A stretch of DNA of 64,000 nucleotides from Actinomycetes bacterium (lineage in GTDB: Bacteria > Actinomycetota > Actinomycetes > Actinomycetales > Microbacteriaceae). Under the pieces are notes generated by a model. That model ran no database searches. It was given only the letters and a program-made list of their open reading frames with translations, and had not been told where the DNA came from. The stretch lies in assembly GCA_023451265.1 (NCBI GenBank), contig JAEYAG010000080.1:1-64000 (forward strand), in the 5' to 3' direction. Made by a program: the position numbers and the translations under genes. Shown piece by piece: positions 26,755-34,952 of this stretch. The stretch's first letter is position 1, and every line of letters begins with the position of its first letter.

Positions 26755-26775
26755 CGGTGTTCCTTTCGGGTGAAA

Positions 26776-28042
26776 TCAGGGACGGGTGGAGCTCTCGTGC
26801 GTGAGCAGGTGCTCCAGCACGTGCGCCAGAGCCTCGACGCCGGCATCGACGTCTTCGGGCTCGGCGGTCTCGGCGGGGGTGTGCGAGGACCCCGTGGGAT
26901 TGCGGACGAACAGCATCGCGGTCGGCACCGCCGCCGCGAGGATGCCCGCGTCGTGGCCGGCGCCGGTGTCGAGCACCGGGGCATCGGGCAGGAGCGAGCG
27001 CAGCTCGCCGCGCAGCGCGGCGTCGAACTCGACGGTCGGCGAGAAGGACTGCTCGGTCACCGTAACGGCGCAGCCCTCGGCATCCGCCGCCCGCTCGGTG
27101 GCCGCGGTCACCTCGTCGACGATCCGGCGGACGTCCTGCTCGCAGCGGTGACGCACGTCAAGCCAGAGATCGACCGCCGAGGCGATGACGTTCGTGCCGC
27201 CGGGGGTCACCTCGACGCGACCGACCGTGCCGCGTGCGTCGTCGACCACGAGGGTGGGCGCGCAGGGCGCGGATCGTCTCGGATGCCACGACCACCGGGT
27301 CCTGACGGTCGGCCATCCGGGTGGCCCCGGCGTGGTCGCCGCGGCCCTCGATGCGCACGTGCCAGCGTCCGTGCGCGATGATCGCGCCCGCCAGGGCCAC
27401 CGGCTGATCCGTGTCGACGAGACCGCGACCCTGCTCGACGTGCAGCTCGACGAAGGCCGAGATCTGACCGAGCCTGTCCGGGTCGGGGCCGATGCGCGCG
27501 GGATCGAACCCTGCGGCGGTCGAGACCTCGGCGTACGTCGTGCCCGCCCCGTCGGTCAGCGCGCGCACAGCGTCGGGAGAGACGGCGCCGGTGATCAGGC
27601 GCGAGCCCAGGCACGCGAGGCCGAACCGCGAGCCCTCCTCTTCGGGGAACACGGCGATGGCGAGCGGCCGGACCGGTCGCACGCCGCGCGCGGTCAGCAG
27701 GTCGACGGCGGCAAGGGCGCTCGCAACGCCCAGCGGTCCGTCGAAGTTGCCGCCGCCGGGCACCGAGTCCAGGTGCGAGCCGGTGACGATCGCGCCCGAT
27801 CGTGGGCCGTCGCTGCGGCCTCCTGGCACATCCGGCAAATCCGGCACATCCGGCACGTCCCACCAGGCCCAGATGATCCCGTTGCCGTCCGTCTCGACGG
27901 CAAGGCCCCGCGCCGCGGCGTGCGCGGTGAACCAGTCGCGCAGCTCGAGCTCGGCGGGAGAGAAGACCGGCCGGGCATAGCCGCCGTTCTCGTGGTCGAC
28001 GCCGATGCCGGCGATCTCGTCGAGCAGAGCGGTGGCGCTCAC
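26776..28042 (-). pseudogene. M20 allantoate amidohydrolase/carbamoylase gene with a frameshift
   Basis: From GTG 28042 the frame gives the N-terminal two thirds: EIAGIGVDHENGGYARPVFS, metal-binding TGSHLDSVPGGGNFDG, FPEEEGSRFG and the dimer-interface HVEQG. Around 27252-27262 the frame shifts; the C-terminal part (VVDDARGTVGRVEVTPGG, GAGHDAG, RNPTGSSHT) is in another frame and stops at 26776. The parts together give about 420 residues, the expected length for Zn-dependent N-carbamoyl amino acid, ureidoglycolate or allantoate hydrolases. The metal ligands are all present, so the frameshift is the only visible defect. The start overlaps the stop of the FAD oxidoreductase gene (GTGA), showing a former operon. 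Confidence 0.82.
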
Positions 28043-29101
28043 GCGTGCGCTCCCGCGAACTGCTGGCCGGTGGCCCGGAACCGCTCCGCCGGCAGCTGCG
28101 AACCGGCGACGAGGTCGTAGACGAGCTCGCCGAGCAGCGGCGCGAACTTCGCGCCCTGACCCGAGCAGGGCGAGAGGATCGTGATTCCCTCGGCCCGGTC
28201 GATGATCATGTCGTCGCGGGGCACGTTGGTGAACAGGCACGTCGTCTCGGCGTACGGGATGGGTGCCATGCCGGGTGCGAGCTGCTCGACGAACCGGGTG
28301 ACGCGCGAGCGGTTCGCCGGATCGATGATCCCGTCCTGGTCGCCGGCCGAGCCGATCACGCGCCCGCCGTTGTACTCCGCGATCTTCTGCCCGCGGAAGT
28401 CGGCGTCGCGCCCGCCGGGCAGGGAGTAGGTCTGGATCTGCTCGCCCTTGTAGATGAACGTCGGCCACGAGGTCGATGCGCCGGCCAGGGTGTGCCCCGT
28501 GTCGGCGGGGTCGCGGTAGGGGAAGTGGAACGCGTTCTCCTGCCGCACCTCGAACTCGGGCAGCGCCCGAAGGAATCCGCTCGGCGCCCGCGGCGTGGGC
28601 GAGCTCGATCATCGCGCGCACCGACGACTCCGCGTCGATGACGCCCGCGCCCGGGTGCCACAGCACGTCGCTGTCGAAGCGCAGCTGCGGCCAGCGCGCT
28701 GCCGCAGCATCGGCGGTCATCAGCTCATGCTCGATCCGGACCGTTTCCAGGGCCTCGGCAAGCCCGCGGGGATCGCGGACGACGCCGAAGTCGAGCGAGC
28801 CGCTCGGCGTGATCAGCCGCTGCCCGCTGGCCGCCTCGAGCTCGTCCCACCCGCGGCGCGCTCGCGCCACGAGGTCGACGTAGAACGGGTCGGGGTAGGC
28901 GTAGCGGAAGATGCGCGCCGACCCGTGCGAGCTGCCGAGGTGCGATGCCGGCACGTCGCGCTCGAGCACGAGAACCTCGTGCCCGGCCTGCGCGAGGCGC
29001 CAGGCGGCGGCCGCGCCGCTGAGGCCGGCTCCGATGATCGCGAACGTCGCGCTCTCGGGGGTGGCGGACGGGGTGTGGGTGCTCAGTCTTTCGGTGCTCA
29101 T
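28039..29101 (-). pseudogene. SolA/MSOX-like FAD oxidoreductase gene with an internal deletion
   Basis: The Rossmann motif IIGAGLSGAAAAWRLAQAGH and HLGSSHGSARIFRYAYPDP identify the N-methyl-L-tryptophan/sarcosine oxidase family, which uses covalent FAD. After MIELAHAAGAE (near 28605) the frame changes. The coding continues as FLRALPEFEVRQENAFHFPY in another frame, ending at 28039 after TNVPRDDMIID and LVAGSQLPAERF. Compared with about 380-residue relatives, roughly 50 residues between those points are missing. That region holds the second FAD contact. A small deletion that is not a multiple of three therefore inactivates it. Confidence 0.8.
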
Positions 29102-30035
29102 GGGTTCGGGCCAGGTCCGGGGCATCCCACAGGTTGAGCTTCGTGCCGATGCCGAGCTCGACCGCGTTCTCGTACACGGTCTTCGCCCACGCGACGTCTT
29201 CGACGCCCATCCCGCCGACGCTGAACAGCACCGGCTGGTCGTCGAACTCGCGGCCCGCGGCCGTCCCGTCGAACACGTCGCCGATGTTGACGACGCGCGA
29301 CGCGTCGAGCTCGCCGGCGTCGATGAGGTCCTGCCAGTAGAGCCCGATCATGCCGAATGCGGTCTCGTGCGAGGGGGCGGGGTACTCCTCGGCCCAGGCC
29401 TCATAGATCTTCTTCGCGTCGGCGATCAGGCGCGCCTTGCCGGAGGTCGTGTACTCCTTGTTCATCTTGAGGTTCGCCGGCAGGCTCAGGAACGCGCCGG
29501 GCTTGATCCAGTCGCCGTCGATGTACGGGTAGTTCTCCGATCCGACGAGGCCGGTGACGGCCTCGGAGACGATGTCCGAATCGCGCACGGCCGCCTCGAC
29601 CGTCTCGGCGATCTCGATCGTCGTGAACTGCGGGTAGTGCTCGCGCACGTAGTCGGCGAACGCCTCCGAGGTCGAGCGGCGCCGCCCGTTGATGCGGACC
29701 GTGTCGAGCGTGGGCCGCGCCGTGGTCATGGCGTGCAGGGCGCTCTTGTTCATGGCGCCCGGCCCGATGATGCCGAGGGACTTCGCGTTCACCGGCGCGA
29801 GCTTCTTCGCCGCAGCACCCGGGACGGCGGCCGTGCGGTACGCGCTCTCGAGGTTGCCCGACATGATCGCGAAGGGTGCGCCGGTCTCTTTGTCGTTGAG
29901 CACGATGAGGTGGATCGACCGCGGAAGCCCCTGCTCGCGGTTGTCGATGTTCGACCCGTACCACTTGACGCCCGCGGTGTCGAAGCGCCCGCCGACATAT
30001 GCCGGCATCGCCATGAACCGGCGGTCCGCGCGCAC
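29098..30035 (-). pseudogene. TynB-like (ornithine cyclodeaminase-fold) gene, N-terminally truncated
   Basis: The frame begins abruptly with ADRRFMAMPAYVGGRFDTAG and continues through KWYGSNIDNREQGLPRSIHL, LGIIGPGAMNKSAL (NAD-binding), GLYWQDLIDAGELD and GTKLNLWD. This matches proteins annotated as tyramine oxidase subunit B, in the ornithine cyclodeaminase/mu-crystallin fold. About 70 N-terminal residues expected in the family are absent, and similarity stops at 30035. The natural stop, probably the TGA overlapping the next ATG at 29098-29101, is also out of frame with the body. The truncation is where the conjugation module's DNA begins, making this the right-hand edge of the catabolic segment. 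Confidence 0.77.
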
Positions 30036-30416
30036 TCGTTGATCGAGTCGGCAGAGGGATACGAATCCTGTCGGCGGCGCTGGAGAACTGATCGATGGCG
30101 GCGCGCCGAAAGCGTTCAGAGTTCGAGCGCCGCCGACAAATCCAGGCTCACGCTCCTACGATGAGCGTCTAGGCAGCGCGGATCGGGCGACTCGTCCCTC
30201 GACTTCTTGAAGTTGTGATGTGAGGACAGCCTTTGTGCAACGCGTCTGAGCTCGTGAACCATCTGTCTGGCGCGAGTCAGCGTACTCGTAGTCCGAGTCA
30301 GCCAGTCGTCGGTCGAGGCGACGAGCGACGCGGCGACCAACGTAGCGTCGACAAGGATGTGTTTGCGGGCGTCGACCGCACGCTCCTGCAGCACCCGCGC
30401 TCGAAGCGCACGCAGA
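30036..30416. other. Non-coding stretch between catabolic segment and conjugation operon
   Basis: About 380 bp with no convincing gene. A 92-residue leftward frame (30116-30394; KHILVDATLVAASLVAS, then LTRTTSTLTRARQ) has an amphipathic helix and could be the tail of a lost gene, but it lacks a ribosome site and a recognisable family. No terminal repeats or tRNA remnants were found at the 30036 junction. Confidence 0.4.
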
Positions 30417-30448
30417 AGCGGGCGAGAGTACAGTGACTCTCACCCGCT
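30417..30448 (-). terminator. Hairpin terminator of the secretion operon
   Basis: AGCGGG-C-GAGAGT pairs with ACTCTC-A-CCCGCT around the loop ACAGTG, a 12-bp stem with one mismatch. It begins 15 bp beyond the SSB stop. There is no T-run, as is common in high-GC actinobacteria. It should end the leftward 11-gene operon. Confidence 0.65.
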
Positions 30449-30462
30449 CCTGTCCTGATGGG

Positions 30463-30909
30463 TCAGCGTGCGAGTGCGGTGTCGGTGTGCGAGGCCGGCG
30501 CTGCTGTGGGCCCCGTGGCGTAGGCCGCGGGGCCTTCAGCTTTTGCGCTGCGGCTGACGGTGACGCCCTGGAACTTCAGCGACGCGCCGACGTTGTCGGC
30601 GATGATGTCGCGGGTTTCCCGGGTCTGACCGGTCTCCTTGTCGGTGTAGGTGCCGAAGCGGAGATCGCCGGCGACGAGGACGCTGTCCCCTTTGCGCAGC
30701 GACGCGGCGACGTGGCGGGCCTGCTGGTTGAACACGACGACGCGGTGAAAGACGGTGCCGGCGTCTTCCCACGTGTTCGTGGTCTGGTTCAGGCGCCGGT
30801 CGTTGACGGCGACGGTGAACCGGGCGTACTCGTTGCCCGATTCGCCGGCGCCGTGTTCGGGGTCGCCGGTGAGGTTGCCCTCGACGGTGACGGGGATTCT
30901 GGTGGTCAT
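30463..30909 (-). CDS. ssb: Single-stranded DNA-binding protein
   Basis: 148 residues from ATG 30909, overlapping the previous stop (ATGA). OB-fold elements: VTVEGNLTGDPEHGAG, NEYARFTVAVNDR, VFHRVVVFNQQARHVAASLR, KGDSVLVAGDLRFGTYTDKE and RETRDIIADNVGASL. The C-terminus is short (HTDTALAR) and lacks the DDDLPF-type acidic tip that recruits replication proteins in chromosomal SSBs. This suggests a dedicated role in coating the incoming transferred strand. It is the last gene of the conjugation operon. Confidence 0.9.
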   Translation of the reverse strand: MTTRIPVTVEGNLTGDPEHGAGESGNEYARFTVAVNDRRLNQTTNTWEDAGTVFHRVVVFNQQARHVAASLRKGDSVLVAGDLRFGTYTDKETGQTRETRDIIADNVGASLKFQGVTVSRSAKAEGPAAYATGPTAAPASHTDTALAR

Positions 30910-31427
30910 CCTTCTTTCCTTCCGTTGGGAGACGCCGGGGCGTCTCGGTAAGCGTGGGCCCCTGCGGTCCACGCGGTCCATTCCTTCTCGTCAGTGACGT
31001 TCTCCCACGAGCGGGGTCTGTGAGTGCTGTGCCCGCGGGCGCATCCGCCGGCGTACGCCCGGCCGAGGCGGGGGAGCGCGGCGGCGAGCCGCTCGTGCCA
31101 CCCGATGGGCCCGAAGCCGGCATCGGAGGTGTCGAAGGCAGCGTCGTGGGCGATGTGGAGGGCGGACAGCTCTTCGACGAGCGCGGGATGTTTCCACCAG
31201 CAGTCGGGGATAGTGGAGAGGGGGATGTCGTAGCGGACGGTGAACCATTCGACCCATTCCCGCAGCCGTACCCACGCGCGAGGAGCGTCCTGGTCGTCGA
31301 GGCGCCGCCAGTTGACAATTTCGGCGCCCAGCGGTGCGGAGGTCCCGTCGCGGTAGAGGGGGTCGAACCCGGTCATCGCTCCGGCGATCGCGTCGTCGAA
31401 GTCCGGGACTTCCGGATACTCGTTCAC
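30906..31427 (-). CDS. DUF4913 protein of the conjugation operon
   Basis: 173 residues. WVRLREWVEWFTVRYDIPLS followed by TIPDCWWKHPALVEELSALH is the DUF4913 core, frequently encoded by actinobacterial conjugative plasmids next to coupling proteins. The tail (about 120-173) is Gly/Arg-rich and divergent. No catalytic motif is visible and no function is established. Its start overlaps the HNH gene stop and its stop overlaps the ssb start, so the three are translationally coupled. Confidence 0.8.
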   Translation of the reverse strand: MNEYPEVPDFDDAIAGAMTGFDPLYRDGTSAPLGAEIVNWRRLDDQDAPRAWVRLREWVEWFTVRYDIPLSTIPDCWWKHPALVEELSALHIAHDAAFDTSDAGFGPIGWHERLAAALPRLGRAYAGGCARGHSTHRPRSWENVTDEKEWTAWTAGAHAYRDAPASPNGRKEG

Positions 31428-31819
31428 GGTGTACTCCCGGTGGCAGGTTGCAGTTTCCGGCGGAGCCGCTGCAGGGCTTCGTCGCTGGCGATGCGGCGGG
31501 ACCGGTTGTGGGCGAGGACGGCGTCGCGGTCGATGAGTCGATGCAGCAGCTCGTGGCAGTACGGGTGCATCGGGGTGAGGTCATCGTCCGCTTCAAGGGC
31601 TTTGAAGACGCCGCCGCGGGTGATGACGCCGCGGTAGTCGAGGTGGTGCAGTTCGAGTTCGGCGACGGTCGCGGGCTGCCCGCAGCCGGCGCAGAGGAGG
31701 GGGATGCCGAGGGTGCGTTGCCGGGCGAACCAGCGGTGCCGGCGGGCGAACCACGCCCGGGAGCGCAGGTATTCGGTGCGGTACAGGTTCGCAAGCGGTG
31801 CTTTGCGACGGTTGCTCAT
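31424..31819 (-). CDS. Small HNH-like nuclease protein
   Basis: 131 residues with a basic N-terminus (NRRKAPLANLYRTEYLRSRA) and the zinc-binding CAGCG. ELELHHLDYRGV supplies the HH-x-D/N of a beta-beta-alpha metal finger, and LTPMHPYCHELLHRLI the closing His. This looks like an HNH endonuclease variant, although the last catalytic residue is ambiguous. HNH genes inside conjugation operons may act in DNA processing or be selfish cargo. Four-base overlaps tie it to both neighbours. Confidence 0.65.
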   Translation of the reverse strand: MSNRRKAPLANLYRTEYLRSRAWFARRHRWFARQRTLGIPLLCAGCGQPATVAELELHHLDYRGVITRGGVFKALEADDDLTPMHPYCHELLHRLIDRDAVLAHNRSRRIASDEALQRLRRKLQPATGSTP

Positions 31820-33633
31820 TCCTCGCTCACCGCCTCGACCGGATCGACCGTGACGGGTGGGCCGGGTGGTGCTGCGTGCTGCTCGAACACGTCACGCTGC
31901 TCCTGCTCGGTGGCGCGTTTGCCGGTCTCGATGTGGCGGGCGTCGCGACGTTCGTCCCACCCGGCGAGGTCCAAGAGCACCCCGCGCCGGTTGCGGTAGG
32001 CGAGGAGACCGAGGGTCTGCGGCATCCGGCGGATCTCGTCGACCGACATCAGCGGGCGGCGTTCGTGCTGCTCGCTGGTGGAATGCCCGGTGTCGCGGGA
32101 GGACCAGGACCTTTGGGTGCGGCGGGTGTCCCGTGTGCCGAGGAGGGTTTCGATGTCGCGGAGGTGGTCAACGTGGGACGCGCCGCCGAGGAGCACTTTC
32201 GCGGTCGCGGCAGCCCAGATCGTGTCGGCTTCCGCGCGGGACCAGGACGTCTCAGCTTGGGAGAGGGCTTGGAGGACGACGAAGGTGCAGATGCCGCGGC
32301 CGCCGCCGTCGGCCATGATGCGGGGCAGGTTCCCCCACCGGAACATGTTCACGATCTCGTCGAGGATGAGCCCGAGCGGGTGGGTGAGGCGGGATCCGGG
32401 GGAGGCGAGGGCGCGGACGCGGGCGACCTCGACGATGTCGTCGACGAGCGCGCCGAGGAACCCGCCCATCGCAGCGGCACCGGACGACGATCCGATCAGG
32501 TACAGGGTGTTCGCGCCGTCGAGGAACGTGCGCGGTTCGAAGACGGGGTCGCCGGGGCGGGGCATCAGGGTGTCGCGGATCTGCGGGACCGCGAGGGGGG
32601 CGACGGCGTTCTGCACCCCGAACCAGGTGGAGGAAACCAGCTTGTCGTCGCCGCTGAGGGTCGCGTCGAGACTGTCACCCCACCCGGGCGCCCCGTCGGT
32701 GCGGAGGATGCCGACCGCTTCGCGCGCCTGCCCGGGGCTGGTGCCCCAGTCGTAGAGTTCGTCGACGGATTTACCGCCGACGGCGGCGGCGTGCAGCAGC
32801 CGACCGAGGACGACGCCGGATGCGTGGGCCCATTCGGCGTTGGTGGTGGAGGTGCCCAGGGCCGTGCCGGTGATGATCGCGGATCCGCGTTGCATCGCGA
32901 CGAGCGGGTCTTCGCATCCGGTGATCGGGTTGATGCGGAGGGTGTGGCGGATGCCGGACAGGCCTTGCGGGTCGAACACGCCCACCTGCCCGCGGTGCTC
33001 CCGCATCCGCATCGTCGCGGTGAGGTTGTCATTGGTGGTGGAGGTGGTTATTAGCGGGCCGGACCAGTCGACGATCGCGGAAATCAGCACCCGGTACCCC
33101 TTGCCGGAGCGGGGTGGACCTTCGAGGGCGACGGAGTCTTCGATGGAGACGTACACGTCGGTGCCGCGGGACTGCCCGACCCGCCAGGCCACGTCGCTTG
33201 CTTTCGGTTTGGTGAGGTCGCGGCGCAGCTGCGAGGCGCGGCGCAGCACGGCCTTCGCGGACAGGTGGTCGCGGATCTCGGACCGTGTCGCGAACCCGGG
33301 CCGGGCGCGCAGGTCGGCGATGAACGCCCGGTCCGACTGTCGATACCGGCGCACCGCCGCCCACACCCACACCACCAGCGCCACGATCGCAAGGACGACG
33401 AGGATGTCGGCGAGGCGGATCTGCCACACCGGCAGCACGCACCCGGCTGGCGCGGTGTAGGCGGCGGGGTCGCCGGTGATCGCGACGGTGAGGCCGGCGA
33501 ACAGGTGCTCCGCCGCGGGCCGCGCACCGCAGATCGCGTAGGTGACGGCCTCGGCGACGAACCCGAGGGCGAGAGCGAGGACGGTCGCGATGGCGATGAG
33601 GACCGCGGCGCCTTTACCCAATGTCTCGTTCAT
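31816..33633 (-). CDS. Type IV coupling ATPase (VirD4/TraG-like)
   Basis: 605 residues with two N-terminal membrane helices (VLIAIATVLALALGFVAEA; LADILVVLAIVALVVWVWAA). Walker A is in LEGPPRSGKGYRVL, with ITTSTTNDNL (the TSTK-like loop) and Walker B LGLILDEIVNMF. A TraM-recognition-type C-terminal region follows (ERRPLMSVDEIRRMPQ). The hexameric motor would link the relaxase-bound DNA to the secretion channel. Its stop overlaps the HNH gene start, and the ParA-like gene is 13 bp upstream. Its relaxase partner is most likely the MobF protein at the far left of the window. Confidence 0.88.
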   Translation of the reverse strand: MNETLGKGAAVLIAIATVLALALGFVAEAVTYAICGARPAAEHLFAGLTVAITGDPAAYTAPAGCVLPVWQIRLADILVVLAIVALVVWVWAAVRRYRQSDRAFIADLRARPGFATRSEIRDHLSAKAVLRRASQLRRDLTKPKASDVAWRVGQSRGTDVYVSIEDSVALEGPPRSGKGYRVLISAIVDWSGPLITTSTTNDNLTATMRMREHRGQVGVFDPQGLSGIRHTLRINPITGCEDPLVAMQRGSAIITGTALGTSTTNAEWAHASGVVLGRLLHAAAVGGKSVDELYDWGTSPGQAREAVGILRTDGAPGWGDSLDATLSGDDKLVSSTWFGVQNAVAPLAVPQIRDTLMPRPGDPVFEPRTFLDGANTLYLIGSSSGAAAMGGFLGALVDDIVEVARVRALASPGSRLTHPLGLILDEIVNMFRWGNLPRIMADGGGRGICTFVVLQALSQAETSWSRAEADTIWAAATAKVLLGGASHVDHLRDIETLLGTRDTRRTQRSWSSRDTGHSTSEQHERRPLMSVDEIRRMPQTLGLLAYRNRRGVLLDLAGWDERRDARHIETGKRATEQEQRDVFEQHAAPPGPPVTVDPVEAVSEE

Positions 33634-33646
33634 GACCGGGTGCCTT

Positions 33647-34948
33647 TCAGAGCCCGGATGCGGCGGCCGCGGCGACGGCGAGCCACGCGTCCCGGGTGGC
33701 GGGGCGCAGCGCGTCGAACCGGAGCGGCCCCGATTTCAGGGCGGGATCGAACGGGACGATCTCCACCGCCCGGACGAGCCCGAGGAACCCGTCCGCGATC
33801 GCCCGCACCCCCGCGGGTCGGGCGGGCTCGGACTGGGTGACCACGACGACCGCGCCGCGAGCCAGCGCGGCCGACCGGTCGTCCCGGTCGCGGAGCGCGT
33901 CCAGCAGAAGGGCGGCGGATTCGGCGGATTCGGGGGTGGCGAGAGTGGGGACGATGAGCTGGTCGGTGGAGTCGATCATCCGGATCCACCGGTCGGCGGA
34001 TTCGTCGTTCCCGGAGTCGAAGATCACCATCCGGTAGTAGCGTGCGGCGACGCGCATCAGCAGGTCGAACTGGTCGACCCGGATCCGTTGGTCTGCGGCG
34101 AGCAGTTCCGGGTTGGAGCGCAGCACGTCGTACCGGTCGGTGGCCTGGTGGTGCACGAACCTCGCGATGCCCGACACCCCGGCATCCGGGGACAGCAGCT
34201 GGTCGGCGGCGGGGAGAAGGTCGCGCAGCGTCGTGTCGTACAGGCCCTGTTCGGTGCGCCAGCCGAGGGTGCCGCGGGTGTCGTTGTTGTCCCATGCGAG
34301 CACGTTCCCGCCGCCGTGGCGGGCGTAGACGGCGGCGAGCATCGCGGTGGTCATCGTCTTTCCCACCCCGCCTTTCCCGTTCGCGACGGCAAGGGACCGG
34401 CATCCAGCCCACTGGCTCGACACCAGCCGGGTCCACTCCGCGCGCCGCTGTTCTGCCGGCGACGGGGGGATCGTGATCCCCATCCGCCCCAGCAGTGCCC
34501 GCCACCCGGCGGGGAGAGCGACGGCGCGGGGTGGGGTGAGGAAGGAGGGGCGGGTGGGCGGCTCCGCAGCCGGCGTCGACGGTGCGTCCGGCTGCGGAGC
34601 GTCCTGCCTCACCTCCTCTCCGTGACGTGTCTGCGTGGCGCGGCGGGTGCGGTGCTCGTCGCCCGGGACGGCGTCGATCACTGCGGGCGTTCCGGGCGGG
34701 GTGGGGAGGGGGGTGAGGGTGCCGTCGGTGCTGATCAGAAGGCGGTGGGCGCCGCGGTCGCCGGAGGTGACGAGCTCGACGGGGGTGCCGGCGTGGCGGG
34801 CTTCTGCGGTGGCGCGGCGGATGATGGCGTGGCGGATGTCCTCGGCCTCGTCGGGGTGGACGGGTTCGGTGTGTCCGTCGGTGGCGACGAAGACCGCGGT
34901 GGGTCCGGTGACGGTCGCATAGGCGCGGGCGCGGGTGTCGGTGCTCAT
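33647..34948 (-). CDS. ParA/MinD-superfamily ATPase of the conjugation operon
   Basis: 433 residues. The first 150 are Pro/Thr-rich and disordered after a short beta domain. The ATPase has the deviant Walker A NGKGGVGKT (191-199), LAWDNNDTRGTLGW (switch I-like) and MVIFDSGNDES (Walker B). The closest style is SCO5717/CpaE-like MinD proteins with N-terminal extensions. In conjugative elements it could position the secretion machine or the plasmid. No ParB gene is adjacent, so partition is not supported. It starts 4 bp after the VirB4-like stop. Confidence 0.75.
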   Translation of the reverse strand: MSTDTRARAYATVTGPTAVFVATDGHTEPVHPDEAEDIRHAIIRRATAEARHAGTPVELVTSGDRGAHRLLISTDGTLTPLPTPPGTPAVIDAVPGDEHRTRRATQTRHGEEVRQDAPQPDAPSTPAAEPPTRPSFLTPPRAVALPAGWRALLGRMGITIPPSPAEQRRAEWTRLVSSQWAGCRSLAVANGKGGVGKTMTTAMLAAVYARHGGGNVLAWDNNDTRGTLGWRTEQGLYDTTLRDLLPAADQLLSPDAGVSGIARFVHHQATDRYDVLRSNPELLAADQRIRVDQFDLLMRVAARYYRMVIFDSGNDESADRWIRMIDSTDQLIVPTLATPESAESAALLLDALRDRDDRSAALARGAVVVVTQSEPARPAGVRAIADGFLGLVRAVEIVPFDPALKSGPLRFDALRPATRDAWLAVAAAAASGL

Positions 34949-34952
34949 GACG

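Noticed and set aside
25492..27381. A 629-residue rightward frame over amtB and the M20 gene.
   Set aside because: Antisense of AmtB and the hydrolase remnant; compositionally extreme and without homologous motifs.
30116..30394. A 92-residue leftward frame beside the secretion operon terminator.
   Set aside because: No ribosome site, no family and poor codon pattern; listed only within the gene-free stretch.
31798..33054. A 418-residue rightward frame over the coupling-protein gene.
   Set aside because: Antisense shadow; the leftward frame contains all the VirD4 motifs.
33647..34948. Plasmid partition locus.
   Set aside because: The ParA-like ATPase has an N-terminal extension and no ParB or centromere-like repeats nearby, and it is embedded in the secretion operon.
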